Assembly: GCF_025195085.2 (NCBI RefSeq)
Contig: NZ_JANAVY020000017.1
Location: forward strand, 1 to 64,000
From: Vibrio intestinalis
GTDB lineage: Bacteria > Pseudomonadota > Gammaproteobacteria > Enterobacterales > Vibrionaceae
Direction of reading: 5' to 3'
Length of the DNA stretch: 64,000 nt
Shown here in pieces: positions 52,512 to 62,044 of this stretch (within the stretch, counting starts at the first letter, position 1; each line of letters starts with the position of its first letter). A program made the position numbers and the translations under genes. The notes under the pieces are model-generated. The model was given only the letters and a program-made list of their open reading frames with translations, was not told where the DNA came from and ran no database searches.

Positions 52512-53492
52512 TTATAGTTTGATCACTACTCGGCCTGTTACTTGGCCATTGGTGATGTCTTCAGCGTATTTAGGCGCTTCTTCTAGTGCTACTTCAGTAC
52601 ATGCTTGCTCAAAGTAACTGTCTGGTAGTAGCTCTACGAGTTTCTCCCATGCTGCAATGCGTTTTTCAGTTGGGCAAGACACAGAGTCCACACCTTGTAG
52701 GCGCACGTTACGCAGAATGAATGGCATAACTGTGGTTGGTAGGTCAAAGCCACCAGCTAGACCACACGCTGCTACAGCACTGTTGTAATCCATTTGAGCC
52801 AGTACTTTTGCTAGCACTTTGCTGCCTACGGTATCAACCGCACCGGCCCATACTTGCTTTTCAAGTGGACGCGCTGGTTCTTCAAATTCCGCGCGGTCAA
52901 TGATGCGGCTTGCACCAAGTTTCTCTAGTAGTGGTCCATTTTGTTCAATACGACCTGTTACCGCAGCGACTTTGTAGCCTAGCGCTGAAAGCAGTGATAC
53001 CGCTACCGAACCTACACCGCCACTTGCGCCAGTAACAAGTACTTCACCAGCTTCTGGTTTAACACCAGCATCTAATAGTGCTTGAACACATAGCATTGCA
53101 GTAAAGCCTGCAGTGCCTACCATCATGGCTTTTTTGCTATCCAAACCGTTTGGTAGTGGAACAAGCCAATCTGCTTTTAGGCGAGCACGTTGTGCCATGC
53201 CGCCCCAATGGTTTTCGCCTACGCCCCAACCTGTCAGAACAACTTTGTCACCTGCTTGGTAGCGACCATCTTCAGAGCTGACTACTGTACCTGCAAGGTC
53301 AATACCCGGAACCATAGGGAAGTTACGAATGATCTTGCCTTTACCTGTGATAGCAAGGCCATCTTTGTAGTTTAGAGATGAGTAGTCGACATCAATGAGA
53401 ACATCGCCTTCTGGCAATTGTGCTTCGTCGATTTGTTCGATAGTCGCTAAGGTGCGTTTGTCTTCTTGATTTAGGATCAGAGCGTTAAACAT
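52512..53492 (-). CDS. acuI: Acrylyl-CoA reductase AcuI (YhdH)
   Basis: AcuI is an NADPH-dependent MDR-family reductase of acrylyl-CoA, which detoxifies acrylate such as that formed from DMSP. ATG 53492 gives 326 residues. Conserved parts are SLNYKDGLAITGKGKIIRNF, GWGVGENHWGGMAQRARLK, the dinucleotide loop VTGASGGVGSVAV near 153-165 and CGLAGGFDLPTTVMPFILRN. The classic structural-zinc cysteines of alcohol dehydrogenases are absent, as in this family. The frame is open 5 codons further upstream. Confidence 0.92.
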   Translation of the reverse strand: MFNALILNQEDKRTLATIEQIDEAQLPEGDVLIDVDYSSLNYKDGLAITGKGKIIRNFPMVPGIDLAGTVVSSEDGRYQAGDKVVLTGWGVGENHWGGMAQRARLKADWLVPLPNGLDSKKAMMVGTAGFTAMLCVQALLDAGVKPEAGEVLVTGASGGVGSVAVSLLSALGYKVAAVTGRIEQNGPLLEKLGASRIIDRAEFEEPARPLEKQVWAGAVDTVGSKVLAKVLAQMDYNSAVAACGLAGGFDLPTTVMPFILRNVRLQGVDSVSCPTEKRIAAWEKLVELLPDSYFEQACTEVALEEAPKYAEDITNGQVTGRVVIKL

Positions 53493-53630
53493 TTGATATC
53501 TCCGCATATATGCAGCAATTGAATTAGGTCTAGTTTAGTCGTGTTTGGTCTATGACTGAAATGAAACTTTAGCATTTAATGTATGCGTTATACGCATGGA
53601 TAGTTTGGCTAACTTATTGAGAATAGAACA

Positions 53631-53655
53631 AAGCCAGTCAATCGACTGGCTTTTA
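53631..53655. terminator. Terminator of the ilvGMEDA operon
   Basis: AAGCCAGTCAATCGACTGGCTT is a compact hairpin directly downstream of the ilvA stop on the minus strand, followed by TGTTCTATT; A/T-rich on the other side too. Confidence 0.75.
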
Positions 53656-53663
53656 TACGCAGA

Positions 53664-55205
53664 TTAGGACAAAAAGAACTGATAGGAAGGATTATCGGTT
53701 TCGTCTTTGCATTGATAGCCCAGCTCACGTAAGTGAGCAGAGAAGCGGGTTAAGTCGCTATCGTCTAGCTCAAAACCACACAATACTCGGCCATAATCAG
53801 CGCCGTGGTTGCGATAATTGAATAAGCTGATGTTCCAGTGAGTGCCTAGGGTGCTTAAGAATTTAAGCAATGCGCCCGGGTATTCTGGAAACTCAAAACT
53901 ATATAACCTTTCTTTGAGTGGCTTAGATGGTTTGCCACCAATCATATAGCGCACGTGTAGCTTGGCCATTTCATCGTCCGAGAGATCAACCACTGGGTAA
54001 CCACCCGCACGAAGATCTTGAATAATATTATCCAACTCTTCTTGGCCGCCATTAAGACGTACACCCACGAAGATGTTCGCCAGAGAGTCGTCGTTATAGC
54101 GATAGTTAAACTCGGTGACGGCTCGGCCGCCAATGATGTTACAGAACTCAAAGAAGGCACCTTGACGCTCAGGAATCGTTACAGCTAGTAAGCCTTCACG
54201 TTTCTCACCAAGTTCACATCGCTCAGAGACATAACGCAAACCATGGAAGTTAGTGTTAGCACCTGAAAGCACGGTGCCTAGCTGTTTGCCTTTTAGTTGC
54301 TGCTGATCGGCATACTTCTTCAAACCAGCTAGTGCCAGAGCACCTGATGGTTCAGCGATTGCACGTGTATCTTCAAAGATATCTTTCACCGCTGCGCAGA
54401 TTTCATCACTCGAAACGCTGATATGACCATCAATGTATTGCTGGCAAAGACGGAAGGTCTCTTCGCCAATGCGCTTAACGGCCACACCATCAGCAAACAT
54501 GCTGACTTGGTCTAGCACCACTGGCTCGCCCGCGTCTAATGCCGCTTTTAGGCAAGCGGAATCTTCTGGCTCAACCGCAATCACTTTGATTTCAGGCATC
54601 AGTTGTTTGACTAATACCGCTACACCGGCTGCTAAACCGCCGCCACCAACAGGGACAAAGATATAATCGAGATGGCCATTTTGCTGCAACATCTCCATGC
54701 CAATGGTTCCTTGGCCTGCGATCACTAATGGGTGATCAAAGGGAGGCACGAAGGTATAGCCATGTAGATTTGATAGACGCTCTGCTTCTGCTTTAGCTTC
54801 ATCAAAGTTGCTGCCGTGTAATACCACGTTGCCACCAAAACCACGTACCGCCTCTACTTTAATATCAGGCGTGGTTTTCGGCATCACAATGGTGGTTTTG
54901 GTACCCAATTTAGCGCCAGACAGCGCCATACCTTGGGCATGGTTACCTGCAGATGCGGCAATCACACCAGCGGCTTTTTGCTGCTCTGTCAGGCTTGATA
55001 CCATGTTGTATGCGCCGCGCAGTTTAAACGAGTGAACGGGTTGGCGATCTTCGCGTTTAATTTGCACCTCATTGCCGATACGTTCAGAGAGGCGAGGCAT
55101 TTCTTGCAGCGGCGTGACTGTCGCTACTTCATACACGGGGGCGCGGAGAACCTGACGCAGATAATCTGCGCCAGATTGTTTGGGTTGTGAATTAGCATCA
55201 CTCAT
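53664..55205 (-). CDS. ilvA: Threonine ammonia-lyase, biosynthetic (IlvA)
   Basis: IlvA deaminates threonine to 2-oxobutanoate, the first step to isoleucine, and is feedback-inhibited by isoleucine. The 513 residues contain the PLP lysine in HSFKLRGAYN (about 58-67), the glycine loop GGGGLAAGVAVL near 190 and a C-terminal pair of ACT-like regulatory domains (about 320-513). It follows ilvD by 3 bases and is last in the operon. Confidence 0.97.
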   Translation of the reverse strand: MSDANSQPKQSGADYLRQVLRAPVYEVATVTPLQEMPRLSERIGNEVQIKREDRQPVHSFKLRGAYNMVSSLTEQQKAAGVIAASAGNHAQGMALSGAKLGTKTTIVMPKTTPDIKVEAVRGFGGNVVLHGSNFDEAKAEAERLSNLHGYTFVPPFDHPLVIAGQGTIGMEMLQQNGHLDYIFVPVGGGGLAAGVAVLVKQLMPEIKVIAVEPEDSACLKAALDAGEPVVLDQVSMFADGVAVKRIGEETFRLCQQYIDGHISVSSDEICAAVKDIFEDTRAIAEPSGALALAGLKKYADQQQLKGKQLGTVLSGANTNFHGLRYVSERCELGEKREGLLAVTIPERQGAFFEFCNIIGGRAVTEFNYRYNDDSLANIFVGVRLNGGQEELDNIIQDLRAGGYPVVDLSDDEMAKLHVRYMIGGKPSKPLKERLYSFEFPEYPGALLKFLSTLGTHWNISLFNYRNHGADYGRVLCGFELDDSDLTRFSAHLRELGYQCKDETDNPSYQFFLS

Positions 55206-55208
55206 GGG

Positions 55209-57050
55209 CTAGCCCTCAAGGATAGACTTATCGCGTACAGCACCTTTGTCTGCACTGGTTGCCATGCTTGCATACGCTTTTAGTGCAAAAGAAACTTCAC
55301 GTTGACGGTTGGCAGGTTTCCAACCTAGTTCATCTTGTTTAGCTCGGCGTGCAGCTAATTCCTCTTCAGACACATCTAAGGTGATCGAACGGTTTGGAAT
55401 GTCGATGGTGATGATATCGCCACCTTTTACTAAACCAATCGTACCGCCACTTGCCGCTTCTGGTGAGGTGTGGCCAATGGAAAGGCCTGATGTACCACCT
55501 GAGAAACGACCATCAGTGAGTAGCGCACATGATTTACCCAGCCCCATCGATTTAAGGTAAGTGGTTGGGTACAGCATTTCTTGCATGCCCGGGCCACCCT
55601 TTGGACCTTCATAGCGAATCACAACCACTTCACCGGCTTTTACTTTGCCGCCAAGAATGCCTTCAACCGCAGTATCTTGGCTTTCAAATACAATCGCTGG
55701 GCCTTGGAAGGTGAGGTTTTCTTCGTCTACACCCGCGGTTTTAACGATGCAGCCATCTACAGCGATGTTGCCTGAAAGTACGGCTAGGCCACCTTCTTGG
55801 CTAAAGGCGTGTTCGCGTTTACGAATACAACCATTTTCGCGGTCATCATCAAGACGATCCCAACGACAATCTTGTGAAAAAGCTTTGGTGGTACGAATAC
55901 CAGCAGGGCCTGCACGGAAAAACTTAAGTACCGCTTCATCTTCGGTTTGCATGATGTCGTATTGGGCTAGTTGGTCTCTCATCGTGAGGCCAAGTACCGT
56001 GCTGGTATCACCATTGATAAGGCCTGCGCGATCTAGCTCGCCAAGAATTGCCATTACACCACCTGCGCGGTGTACATCTTCCATGTGGTATTTCTGAGTC
56101 GACGGTGCCACTTTACAAAGGTGTGGTACGCGGCGAGACATCTCATCGATGTCCGTCATGTTGAAATCGATGTCACCTTCTTGAGCCGCTGCCAATAGGT
56201 GCAGAACCGTGTTACTTGAGCCGCCCATTGCAATATCAAGTGCCATTGCGTTTTCGAATGAGGCGCGGCACGCGATGTTGCGTGGCAGAGCCGATTCATC
56301 ATCTTGCTGGTAGTAACGTTTGGTTAGTTCAACAATGCGTTTACCTGCGTTAATGAATAGCGCTTCACGGTCAGCGTGAGTGGCCAGCATAGAGCCATTA
56401 CCCGGTTGAGAAAGGCCAAGCGCTTCAGTAAGACAGTTCATTGAGTTGGCAGTGAACATTCCTGAACATGAACCACAGGTAGGGCATGCAGAACGTTCTA
56501 CTTGTTGGCTTTGCTCGTCAGAGACGGTTGGATCGGCACCTTGAATCATGGCATCAACAAGGTCGAGCTTGATCAGTTGGTCGGAAAGCTTGGTTTTACC
56601 CGCTTCCATCGGGCCACCAGAAACAAAGATGACCGGAATGTTGAGGCGCATTGCAGCCATCATCATTCCCGGAGTGATTTTGTCACAGTTGGAAATACAT
56701 ACCATGGCATCAGCGCAGTGTGCATTAACCATGTACTCGACTGAGTCAGCGATTAGCTCACGAGATGGCAGTGAGTAAAGCATACCGCCGTGACCCATTG
56801 CGATACCGTCATCGACTGCAATGGTATTGAATTCTTTGGCGATCCCGCCTGCTTTTTCAATTTCACCAGCAACTAATTGGCCCATATCTTTTAAATGCAC
56901 GTGGCCGGGTACAAATTGGGTAAATGAGTTTACGACGGCAATAATAGGCTTACCGAAGTCCTCTTCTTTTACGCCTGTCGCTCGCCATAGTGCGCGCGCA
57001 CCCGCCATGTTGCGGCCGTGGGTGGTGGTGGCCGATCTGTATTTAGGCAT
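55209..57050 (-). CDS. ilvD: Dihydroxy-acid dehydratase IlvD
   Basis: IlvD dehydrates dihydroxyisovalerate and dihydroxymethylvalerate in branched-chain amino acid synthesis and uses an Fe-S cluster. The 613 residues contain the cluster cysteines in CISNCDKITPGM (about 119-130) and CPTCGSCSGMFTANSMN (about 192-208). The C-terminal motif DGRFSGGTSGLSIGHTSPEA is intact. It lies between ilvE and ilvA. Confidence 0.98.
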   Translation of the reverse strand: MPKYRSATTTHGRNMAGARALWRATGVKEEDFGKPIIAVVNSFTQFVPGHVHLKDMGQLVAGEIEKAGGIAKEFNTIAVDDGIAMGHGGMLYSLPSRELIADSVEYMVNAHCADAMVCISNCDKITPGMMMAAMRLNIPVIFVSGGPMEAGKTKLSDQLIKLDLVDAMIQGADPTVSDEQSQQVERSACPTCGSCSGMFTANSMNCLTEALGLSQPGNGSMLATHADREALFINAGKRIVELTKRYYQQDDESALPRNIACRASFENAMALDIAMGGSSNTVLHLLAAAQEGDIDFNMTDIDEMSRRVPHLCKVAPSTQKYHMEDVHRAGGVMAILGELDRAGLINGDTSTVLGLTMRDQLAQYDIMQTEDEAVLKFFRAGPAGIRTTKAFSQDCRWDRLDDDRENGCIRKREHAFSQEGGLAVLSGNIAVDGCIVKTAGVDEENLTFQGPAIVFESQDTAVEGILGGKVKAGEVVVIRYEGPKGGPGMQEMLYPTTYLKSMGLGKSCALLTDGRFSGGTSGLSIGHTSPEAASGGTIGLVKGGDIITIDIPNRSITLDVSEEELAARRAKQDELGWKPANRQREVSFALKAYASMATSADKGAVRDKSILEG

Positions 57051-57064
57051 ATCCTTGTCCTCTA

Positions 57065-58015
57065 CTACTTGGCTGAGTTCTGTTGTTCAGGGTATACGTA
57101 ATCTAACCAACCCCATTTATCTTCTGTGGTGCCATTAAACAGACCGAAGTATGCCTCTTGAACCGCTTTCGTGATTGGACCGCGTTTACCGCTGCCCACT
57201 TCAATTTTGTCTACTGTACTTACCGGCACAACTTCCGCGGCTGTGCCTGTCATGAAGACTTCATCCGCAAGGTATAGCGCTTCACGGGCGATGTTGGCTT
57301 CACGCACTTCGTAACCCATTTCGCGTGCGAGCGTCATGATTGAATCACGAGTGATACCAGGCAGGATTGCACTAGTAGCTGGTGGCGTGGTGATGACTTT
57401 GTCTTTCACGACAAAGATGTTTTCACCAGCACCTTCTGAAAGGTAACCATCAACGCTGAGAGCAATACCTTCATCGTAGCCGTGGCGACGCGCTTCACCG
57501 CCAACCAGCAGTGAAGAAAGGTAGTTACCGCCAGCTTTAGCAGCGGTAGGGATTGTGTTTGGTGCTGCGCGGTTCCAGCTAGAGATCATCGCATCAACGC
57601 CCTTTTCAAGAGCCTCTTCACCAAGGTAAGAACCCCATGGGAATGCTGCGATGATCAGATCCATTTCGGTATCAGCGGGTGGACATACACCAAGGCCAAC
57701 GTTGCCAACAAAGCCTAGTGGGCGAATGTATGCATTGTCGAGCTTGTTTTGGCGCAGTGTTTCGCGGGTTGCTTCCATGATCTCATCTACTGAGTAAGGG
57801 ATAGGGAAGCGGTAAATCTTCGCGGAATCTTTAAGTCGTTGTGCGTGCTCGCGGTGACGGAAGACAATAGGGCCTTTTGGCGTGTTGTAACAACGTACCC
57901 CTTCAAACACAGATGTACCGTAGTGCATTGCGTGAGTCAGTACGTGAACGTTCGCTTCTGCCCAAGGAACCATTTCACCGTTAAACCAAATATAGTCTGC
58001 AGTTTTTGTTGCCAT
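57065..58015 (-). CDS. ilvE: Branched-chain amino acid aminotransferase IlvE
   Basis: IlvE transfers the final amino group to form valine, leucine and isoleucine. ATG 58015 with an AGGAAGG ribosome binding site gives 316 residues, beginning MATKTADYIWFNGEMVPW. The PLP lysine lies in AKAGGNYLSS near 163, and SEGAGENIF follows. The frame overlaps the ilvM end upstream, but that extension is not needed. Confidence 0.97.
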   Translation of the reverse strand: MATKTADYIWFNGEMVPWAEANVHVLTHAMHYGTSVFEGVRCYNTPKGPIVFRHREHAQRLKDSAKIYRFPIPYSVDEIMEATRETLRQNKLDNAYIRPLGFVGNVGLGVCPPADTEMDLIIAAFPWGSYLGEEALEKGVDAMISSWNRAAPNTIPTAAKAGGNYLSSLLVGGEARRHGYDEGIALSVDGYLSEGAGENIFVVKDKVITTPPATSAILPGITRDSIMTLAREMGYEVREANIAREALYLADEVFMTGTAAEVVPVSTVDKIEVGSGKRGPITKAVQEAYFGLFNGTTEDKWGWLDYVYPEQQNSAK

Positions 58016-58028
58016 TGTATTGCCTTCC

Positions 58029-58313
58029 TTATGCACAAATTTTTTGTTGTAAATTGTTGTTGGGTAGTTGGTCGTTCGCGATTTGGGTAACGGCTACCTT
58101 GCGAACATCCCATAATTTTTCAATTTGATTGGTGAGAAACGAAATCGGGCGATCGCTATCGACGATGATCTCAACGCTGGCGACTTTACTCTCATGGTTT
58201 TGTGTTGCTGCCACTTGTTTGATGATAAAACCGCGATGGCGAATGACACGTAGAACACGCTCTAACAATACCGGTTTATCATCTGCTTTGATGTCGAGTA
58301 GGTATCTTTCCAT
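58029..58313 (-). CDS. ilvM: Acetolactate synthase II small regulatory subunit IlvM
   Basis: IlvM is the ACT-domain small subunit that supports IlvG activity. ATG 58313 gives 94 residues beginning MERYLLDIKADDKPVLLERV. The ATG follows the ilvG stop codon after a single base, so translation is likely coupled. It ends 13 bases before ilvE. Confidence 0.95.
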   Translation of the reverse strand: MERYLLDIKADDKPVLLERVLRVIRHRGFIIKQVAATQNHESKVASVEIIVDSDRPISFLTNQIEKLWDVRKVAVTQIANDQLPNNNLQQKICA

Positions 58314-58314
58314 T

Positions 58315-59961
58315 TTAAGTGTTCTCCAACATGTCACTGTTTGACGCGCCAGGTGGAACTAGCGGCCATACGTTTTCTTCTTCATCAATCAATACGTGAA
58401 GCAAGTAAGAGGTTTTGCTGGCCAACATTTCCTTTAGCGCGGGCTCAACTTCTTCTTTGGTGGTGATGGTTTTACCCGGAATATCGAACGCTTTGGCTAA
58501 GGTGACAAAGTCAGGGTTATCATCCAAGATAGTTTCGCTGTGGCGGCCATCAAAAAACAGTGATTGCCACTGACGAACCATACCTAAACGTTGGTTGTTC
58601 AATAGCACGATTTTTACCGGAATTTGGCGACGCTTTAGAGTGCCAAGTTCTTGCACATTCATCATGAACGAGCCATCACCCGTAATAAGGATAGACTGAT
58701 CATCAGGGCGAGCGACGGCTGCTCCCATTGCTGCTGGCAAACCAAAACCCATGGTGCCAAGGCCTGCTGAGGTGATGAAGTTTTGTGGCTGACGCGGCTG
58801 AATGTGTTGCGCTGCCCACATCTGGTGTTGACCCACATCGGTAGAAACAATTGAGCTATCTGGCATTAAGTCCGACAGCTGCTTGAGCAAGCCCGGCGCG
58901 TAGATTAGCTCGCCTGGGTGGTCATAACGCCACTTAAATCCGCTGCGTAAACTTTCGCTGTGACGAACCCATGGTGTGATGTCTTTAGAAAGCTCAAGCT
59001 GAGGAAGGACGACTGGAATTTCACCACGTACTGGCGCATTGGCTTGGCGCAGTTTATGAATCTCAGCGGCATCGATATCGATGTGAATGACTTTTGCGCT
59101 TGGTGCGAAGGTATCGAGTTTGCCAGTAACTCGGTCATCAAAACGCGCACCAACAGCAATCAGTAGGTCACACTCTTGCACCACTAAGTTGGCTGCTTTG
59201 GTGCCGTGCATACCTAGCATGCCTAGGTAGTGCGGGTCATGACGTTCAATGGTACCAAGACCTTTCAGGGTGCTGACCGCAGGCATTGGGTTTAAACGCA
59301 AAAACTCGCGTACCGCATCGGTAGCTTTACCTAATTGGACACCACCACCAACGTACAACACTGGGCGGGAGCTGTTATCCAGTAGTTGCTGCGCGAGTGC
59401 AATATCTTCTGCGGGAGCAACAGGCATCGCGGGTGGAGTAAATGGCGGAAGCTCAGTGACCGGCGCTGGTGCCAGTTGAACATCTTTGGCGATATCAACG
59501 ATAACAGGGCCTGGGCGGCCTGTCTGAGCCACTTCAAAAGCTTCCGCTAAGGTTGGTGCCAGATCGTCTGGGTCGGTCACTAGGTAGCTGTGCTTAGTAC
59601 AAGAGAGCGACATTCCGATTACATCCATTTCTTGGAATGCATCGGTACCGATATGAGAGCTAGCGACTTGGCCTGTAATCGCGACTAATGGCACTGAGTC
59701 CATAAACGCATCGGCAAGGCCTGTGACTAGGTTAGTGGCGCCGGGGCCTGAAGTCGCCATACATACGGCAACGTCTTGAGTGGAACGCGCCATGCCAATC
59801 GCGGCCATTGCGGCGCCTTGTTCATGACGACAAAGTATGTGTTCTACGCCGCCATCGTAAAGGGCATCGTAGATTGGCATGATGGCTCCACCGGGGTAGC
59901 CAAATACGGTTTTAATCCCTTGTTGCTTTAATGCGGCAACGACCAATTCTGCTCCTGTCAT
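58315..59961 (-). CDS. ilvG: Acetolactate synthase II large subunit IlvG
   Basis: IlvG condenses pyruvate with pyruvate or 2-oxobutanoate, using thiamine diphosphate, to begin valine, leucine and isoleucine synthesis. The 548 residues are uninterrupted, unlike the frameshifted gene in E. coli K-12. The N-terminal glutamate region is CRHEQGAAMAAIG near 44. The ThDP-binding motif GDGSFMMNVQELGTL (about 430-444) and NNQRLGMVRQWQ follow. It is the first structural gene after the ilvL attenuator. Confidence 0.97.
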   Translation of the reverse strand: MTGAELVVAALKQQGIKTVFGYPGGAIMPIYDALYDGGVEHILCRHEQGAAMAAIGMARSTQDVAVCMATSGPGATNLVTGLADAFMDSVPLVAITGQVASSHIGTDAFQEMDVIGMSLSCTKHSYLVTDPDDLAPTLAEAFEVAQTGRPGPVIVDIAKDVQLAPAPVTELPPFTPPAMPVAPAEDIALAQQLLDNSSRPVLYVGGGVQLGKATDAVREFLRLNPMPAVSTLKGLGTIERHDPHYLGMLGMHGTKAANLVVQECDLLIAVGARFDDRVTGKLDTFAPSAKVIHIDIDAAEIHKLRQANAPVRGEIPVVLPQLELSKDITPWVRHSESLRSGFKWRYDHPGELIYAPGLLKQLSDLMPDSSIVSTDVGQHQMWAAQHIQPRQPQNFITSAGLGTMGFGLPAAMGAAVARPDDQSILITGDGSFMMNVQELGTLKRRQIPVKIVLLNNQRLGMVRQWQSLFFDGRHSETILDDNPDFVTLAKAFDIPGKTITTKEEVEPALKEMLASKTSYLLHVLIDEEENVWPLVPPGASNSDMLENT

Positions 59962-60153
59962 TGACCGCCTCCAGTGCTACAGATGTAGCTGTCCTTTGTT
60001 GTGTTGCACTTCATGTGCGCTCCCATCCTTCCTGTTTGCTCTATCGCTTTAGAGCAACTCCCGACAAGTAACGGCACTTGAAGGGAAAGTTATAATTTTG
60101 TCTGTCTTGGTGTTCAAATCTACTCAACGTTATGAATCTTGCCTGCAAATTGT

Positions 60154-60188
60154 AAAAAACCCCCGGACTTTCCAGTGCGGGGGTTTTT
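60154..60188 (-). terminator. ilv attenuator terminator
   Basis: On the minus strand CCCCCGCACT-GGAA-AGTCCGGGGG is followed by TTTTTTAC. It lies between ilvL and ilvG, about 190 bases upstream of ilvG, as expected for a transcription attenuator. No gene is seen in the rest of the leader (59962-60214). Confidence 0.85.
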
Positions 60189-60214
60189 GTGATTCTGTGG
60201 TTTGTTTTCGCCCA

Positions 60215-60289
60215 CTACACCCCGCGCGAGTCAATAATGACCACGATAATCAGGGCAATCAGTGCGTGAAAGCGGGCGTTAAAATTCAT
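60215..60289 (-). CDS. ilvL: ilv operon leader peptide IlvL
   Basis: The minus strand from ATG 60289 encodes 24 residues ending TAG: MNFNARFHALIALIIVVIID, then SRGV. It holds a block LIALIIVVII rich in Leu, Ile and Val codons, the sensor of ribosome stalling when these charged tRNAs are scarce. The attenuator hairpin lies downstream. The ribosome binding site before this ATG is weak (A/T-rich ATTATTATTT). This short gene is easily missed. Confidence 0.85.
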   Translation of the reverse strand: MNFNARFHALIALIIVVIIDSRGV

Positions 60290-60494
60290 AAATAATAATT
60301 TGTCTGTTGTGTTTACGTAATTTGATACGAAATTGTTTGCGTCTCTAGTGGTATCACATATATCCGTTAAATGACAAGCAAAAACTCATTCTTTTTTCAC
60401 ATTCTTTCAGCAAATCCCCAAGCAATATAACAATGGCGCTATAGAAATAGCCGTTTTTATTGATTCACCATATCAAACCATCAGTGAGGCTTAC
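60290..60494. promoter_or_regulatory. Divergent region between ilvL and comM
   Basis: This A/T-rich 205-base stretch must contain the ilv promoter on the minus strand and the comM promoter on the plus strand. No confident -35/-10 pairs were assigned. No gene was found in it. Confidence 0.5.
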
Positions 60495-62009
60495 ATGGGA
60501 TTAGCAGTTGTTTATAGTCGGGCATCCATCGGTGTCGAAGCGCCGCTAGTAACGGTTGAAGTGCACATCAGCAATGGTATGCCGGGGTTTGCTTTGGTTG
60601 GGCTACCTGAAACTACGGTCAAAGAATCGCGAGATCGGGTGCGTAGCGCGATCATCAATTCTCGTTTTGAATTCCCAGCTAAACGAATCACGGTCAACTT
60701 AGCGCCAGCCGATTTACCTAAAGAGGGCGGCCGATTCGATTTGCCTATCGCTTTAGGTATTTTGGCCGCTTCACAGCAAATTCCACTTAAAGCATTAGAA
60801 AAGAGTGAGTTTATTGGTGAATTGGCCCTGTCAGGAGAACTTAGGCCAGTAAAGGGTGTATTGCCAGCGGCATTGATGGTGCAAAAGCACGGGCGCAGCT
60901 TAGTTGTTCCGCATGATAATGGCGATCAAGCAGCGCTGGTGGGTAAGGACATTCACAAATCAGCGCAGAGTTTGCTCGAAGTGTGCAGCGACTTATGTGG
61001 TCAGCAAGCTTTGCAATTGCATCAATCACAGCAGGTTGAGATGCCCGCTCAGAATGAACGTGACCTGCAAGATATTATTGGTCAGCAACAGGGGAAGCGA
61101 GCATTAGAGATAGCCGCGGCGGGTCACCATAATGTCTTGTTTCTCGGTCCGCCGGGGACAGGTAAAACCATGCTGGCTTCGAGGCTGCGCGATCTTTTGC
61201 CGGAAATGAATGAGCATGAGGCGATGGAATCTGCTTCGGTGGCATCGTTGACTCAACAAGAGATTAATCAATTCAATTGGAAGCAGCGCCCTTTTCGTGC
61301 CCCACACCATTCCAGTTCTATGGCGGCATTAGTCGGTGGTGGTAGTGTCCCTAAGCCGGGAGAAATTTCTCTGGCGCATAATGGGTTGCTGTTTTTAGAT
61401 GAGATGCCCGAGTTTGAACGCAAAGTGTTGGATGCTTTGCGTGAGCCATTGGAGTCTGGCGAAATCATTATTTCTCGTGCGCAAGGGAAGACGCGTTTTC
61501 CTGCTCGTTTTCAGTTAGTCGGTGCTCTTAATCCTAGCCCAAGTGGTCATTATGATAGCCAGTCTAACCCCCAAGCGGCGTTGAGGTATTTGAGCCGTCT
61601 TTCGGGCCCTTTGTTGGATAGGTTTGATATGTCTTTGGAAATCCCTGCTTTGCCAAAAGGGACGTTAGTTGATGGTGGAGGCAGAGGGGAATCGACATCT
61701 GTAGTGAAAAAGCGCGTGGCTCAAGCTCGGCGACAAATGCACGCACGTTCGGGGCAAGCCAATGCTCTACTGCAAGGGCGAGATATTGATAAGTATTGCG
61801 CTCTACAAAAAGAAGACGCGCAGTTTTTGGAGCACGTATTGCATCAGCTCGGTTTGTCGGTACGCGCTTATCATCGCATTATTAAGGTCGCGAGGACGAT
61901 TGCCGATTTATCGGGAAGCGAGCAGATCGGTCGAGCGCATTTATCTGAGGCGATCGGTTATCGGGCGATGGATCGCCTACTTAAACAGCTCAATACCTTA
62001 GCGGTATAA
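60495..62009 (+). CDS. comM: Competence-associated AAA+ helicase ComM (YifB)
   Basis: ComM is a hexameric AAA+ ATPase that promotes branch migration of integrated DNA during natural transformation and is important in Vibrio. The 504 residues include an N-terminal Lon-protease-like domain (LAVVYSRASIGVEAPLVTVE), Walker A GPPGTGKT near 217-224, the Mg-chelatase-like region RAPHHSSSMAALVGGG and Walker B LLFLDEMPEF. It lies next to ilvGMEDA, as yifB does in E. coli. Confidence 0.95.
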   Translation: MGLAVVYSRASIGVEAPLVTVEVHISNGMPGFALVGLPETTVKESRDRVRSAIINSRFEFPAKRITVNLAPADLPKEGGRFDLPIALGILAASQQIPLKALEKSEFIGELALSGELRPVKGVLPAALMVQKHGRSLVVPHDNGDQAALVGKDIHKSAQSLLEVCSDLCGQQALQLHQSQQVEMPAQNERDLQDIIGQQQGKRALEIAAAGHHNVLFLGPPGTGKTMLASRLRDLLPEMNEHEAMESASVASLTQQEINQFNWKQRPFRAPHHSSSMAALVGGGSVPKPGEISLAHNGLLFLDEMPEFERKVLDALREPLESGEIIISRAQGKTRFPARFQLVGALNPSPSGHYDSQSNPQAALRYLSRLSGPLLDRFDMSLEIPALPKGTLVDGGGRGESTSVVKKRVAQARRQMHARSGQANALLQGRDIDKYCALQKEDAQFLEHVLHQLGLSVRAYHRIIKVARTIADLSGSEQIGRAHLSEAIGYRAMDRLLKQLNTLAV

Positions 62010-62011
62010 AG

Positions 62012-62040
62012 TCAAAGCCCAGCAACGTGCTGGGCTTTGA
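62012..62040. terminator. Terminator between comM and the DUF2860 gene
   Basis: TCAAAGCCCAGCA-ACG-TGCTGGGCTTTGA is a strong symmetrical hairpin between convergent genes. Confidence 0.88.
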
Positions 62041-62044
62041 TGGT

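Noticed and set aside
55645..56097. 150-residue antisense ORF inside ilvD
   Set aside because: It is a shadow of the IlvD frame; composition rich in Ser, Pro and Arg and no homology recognised.
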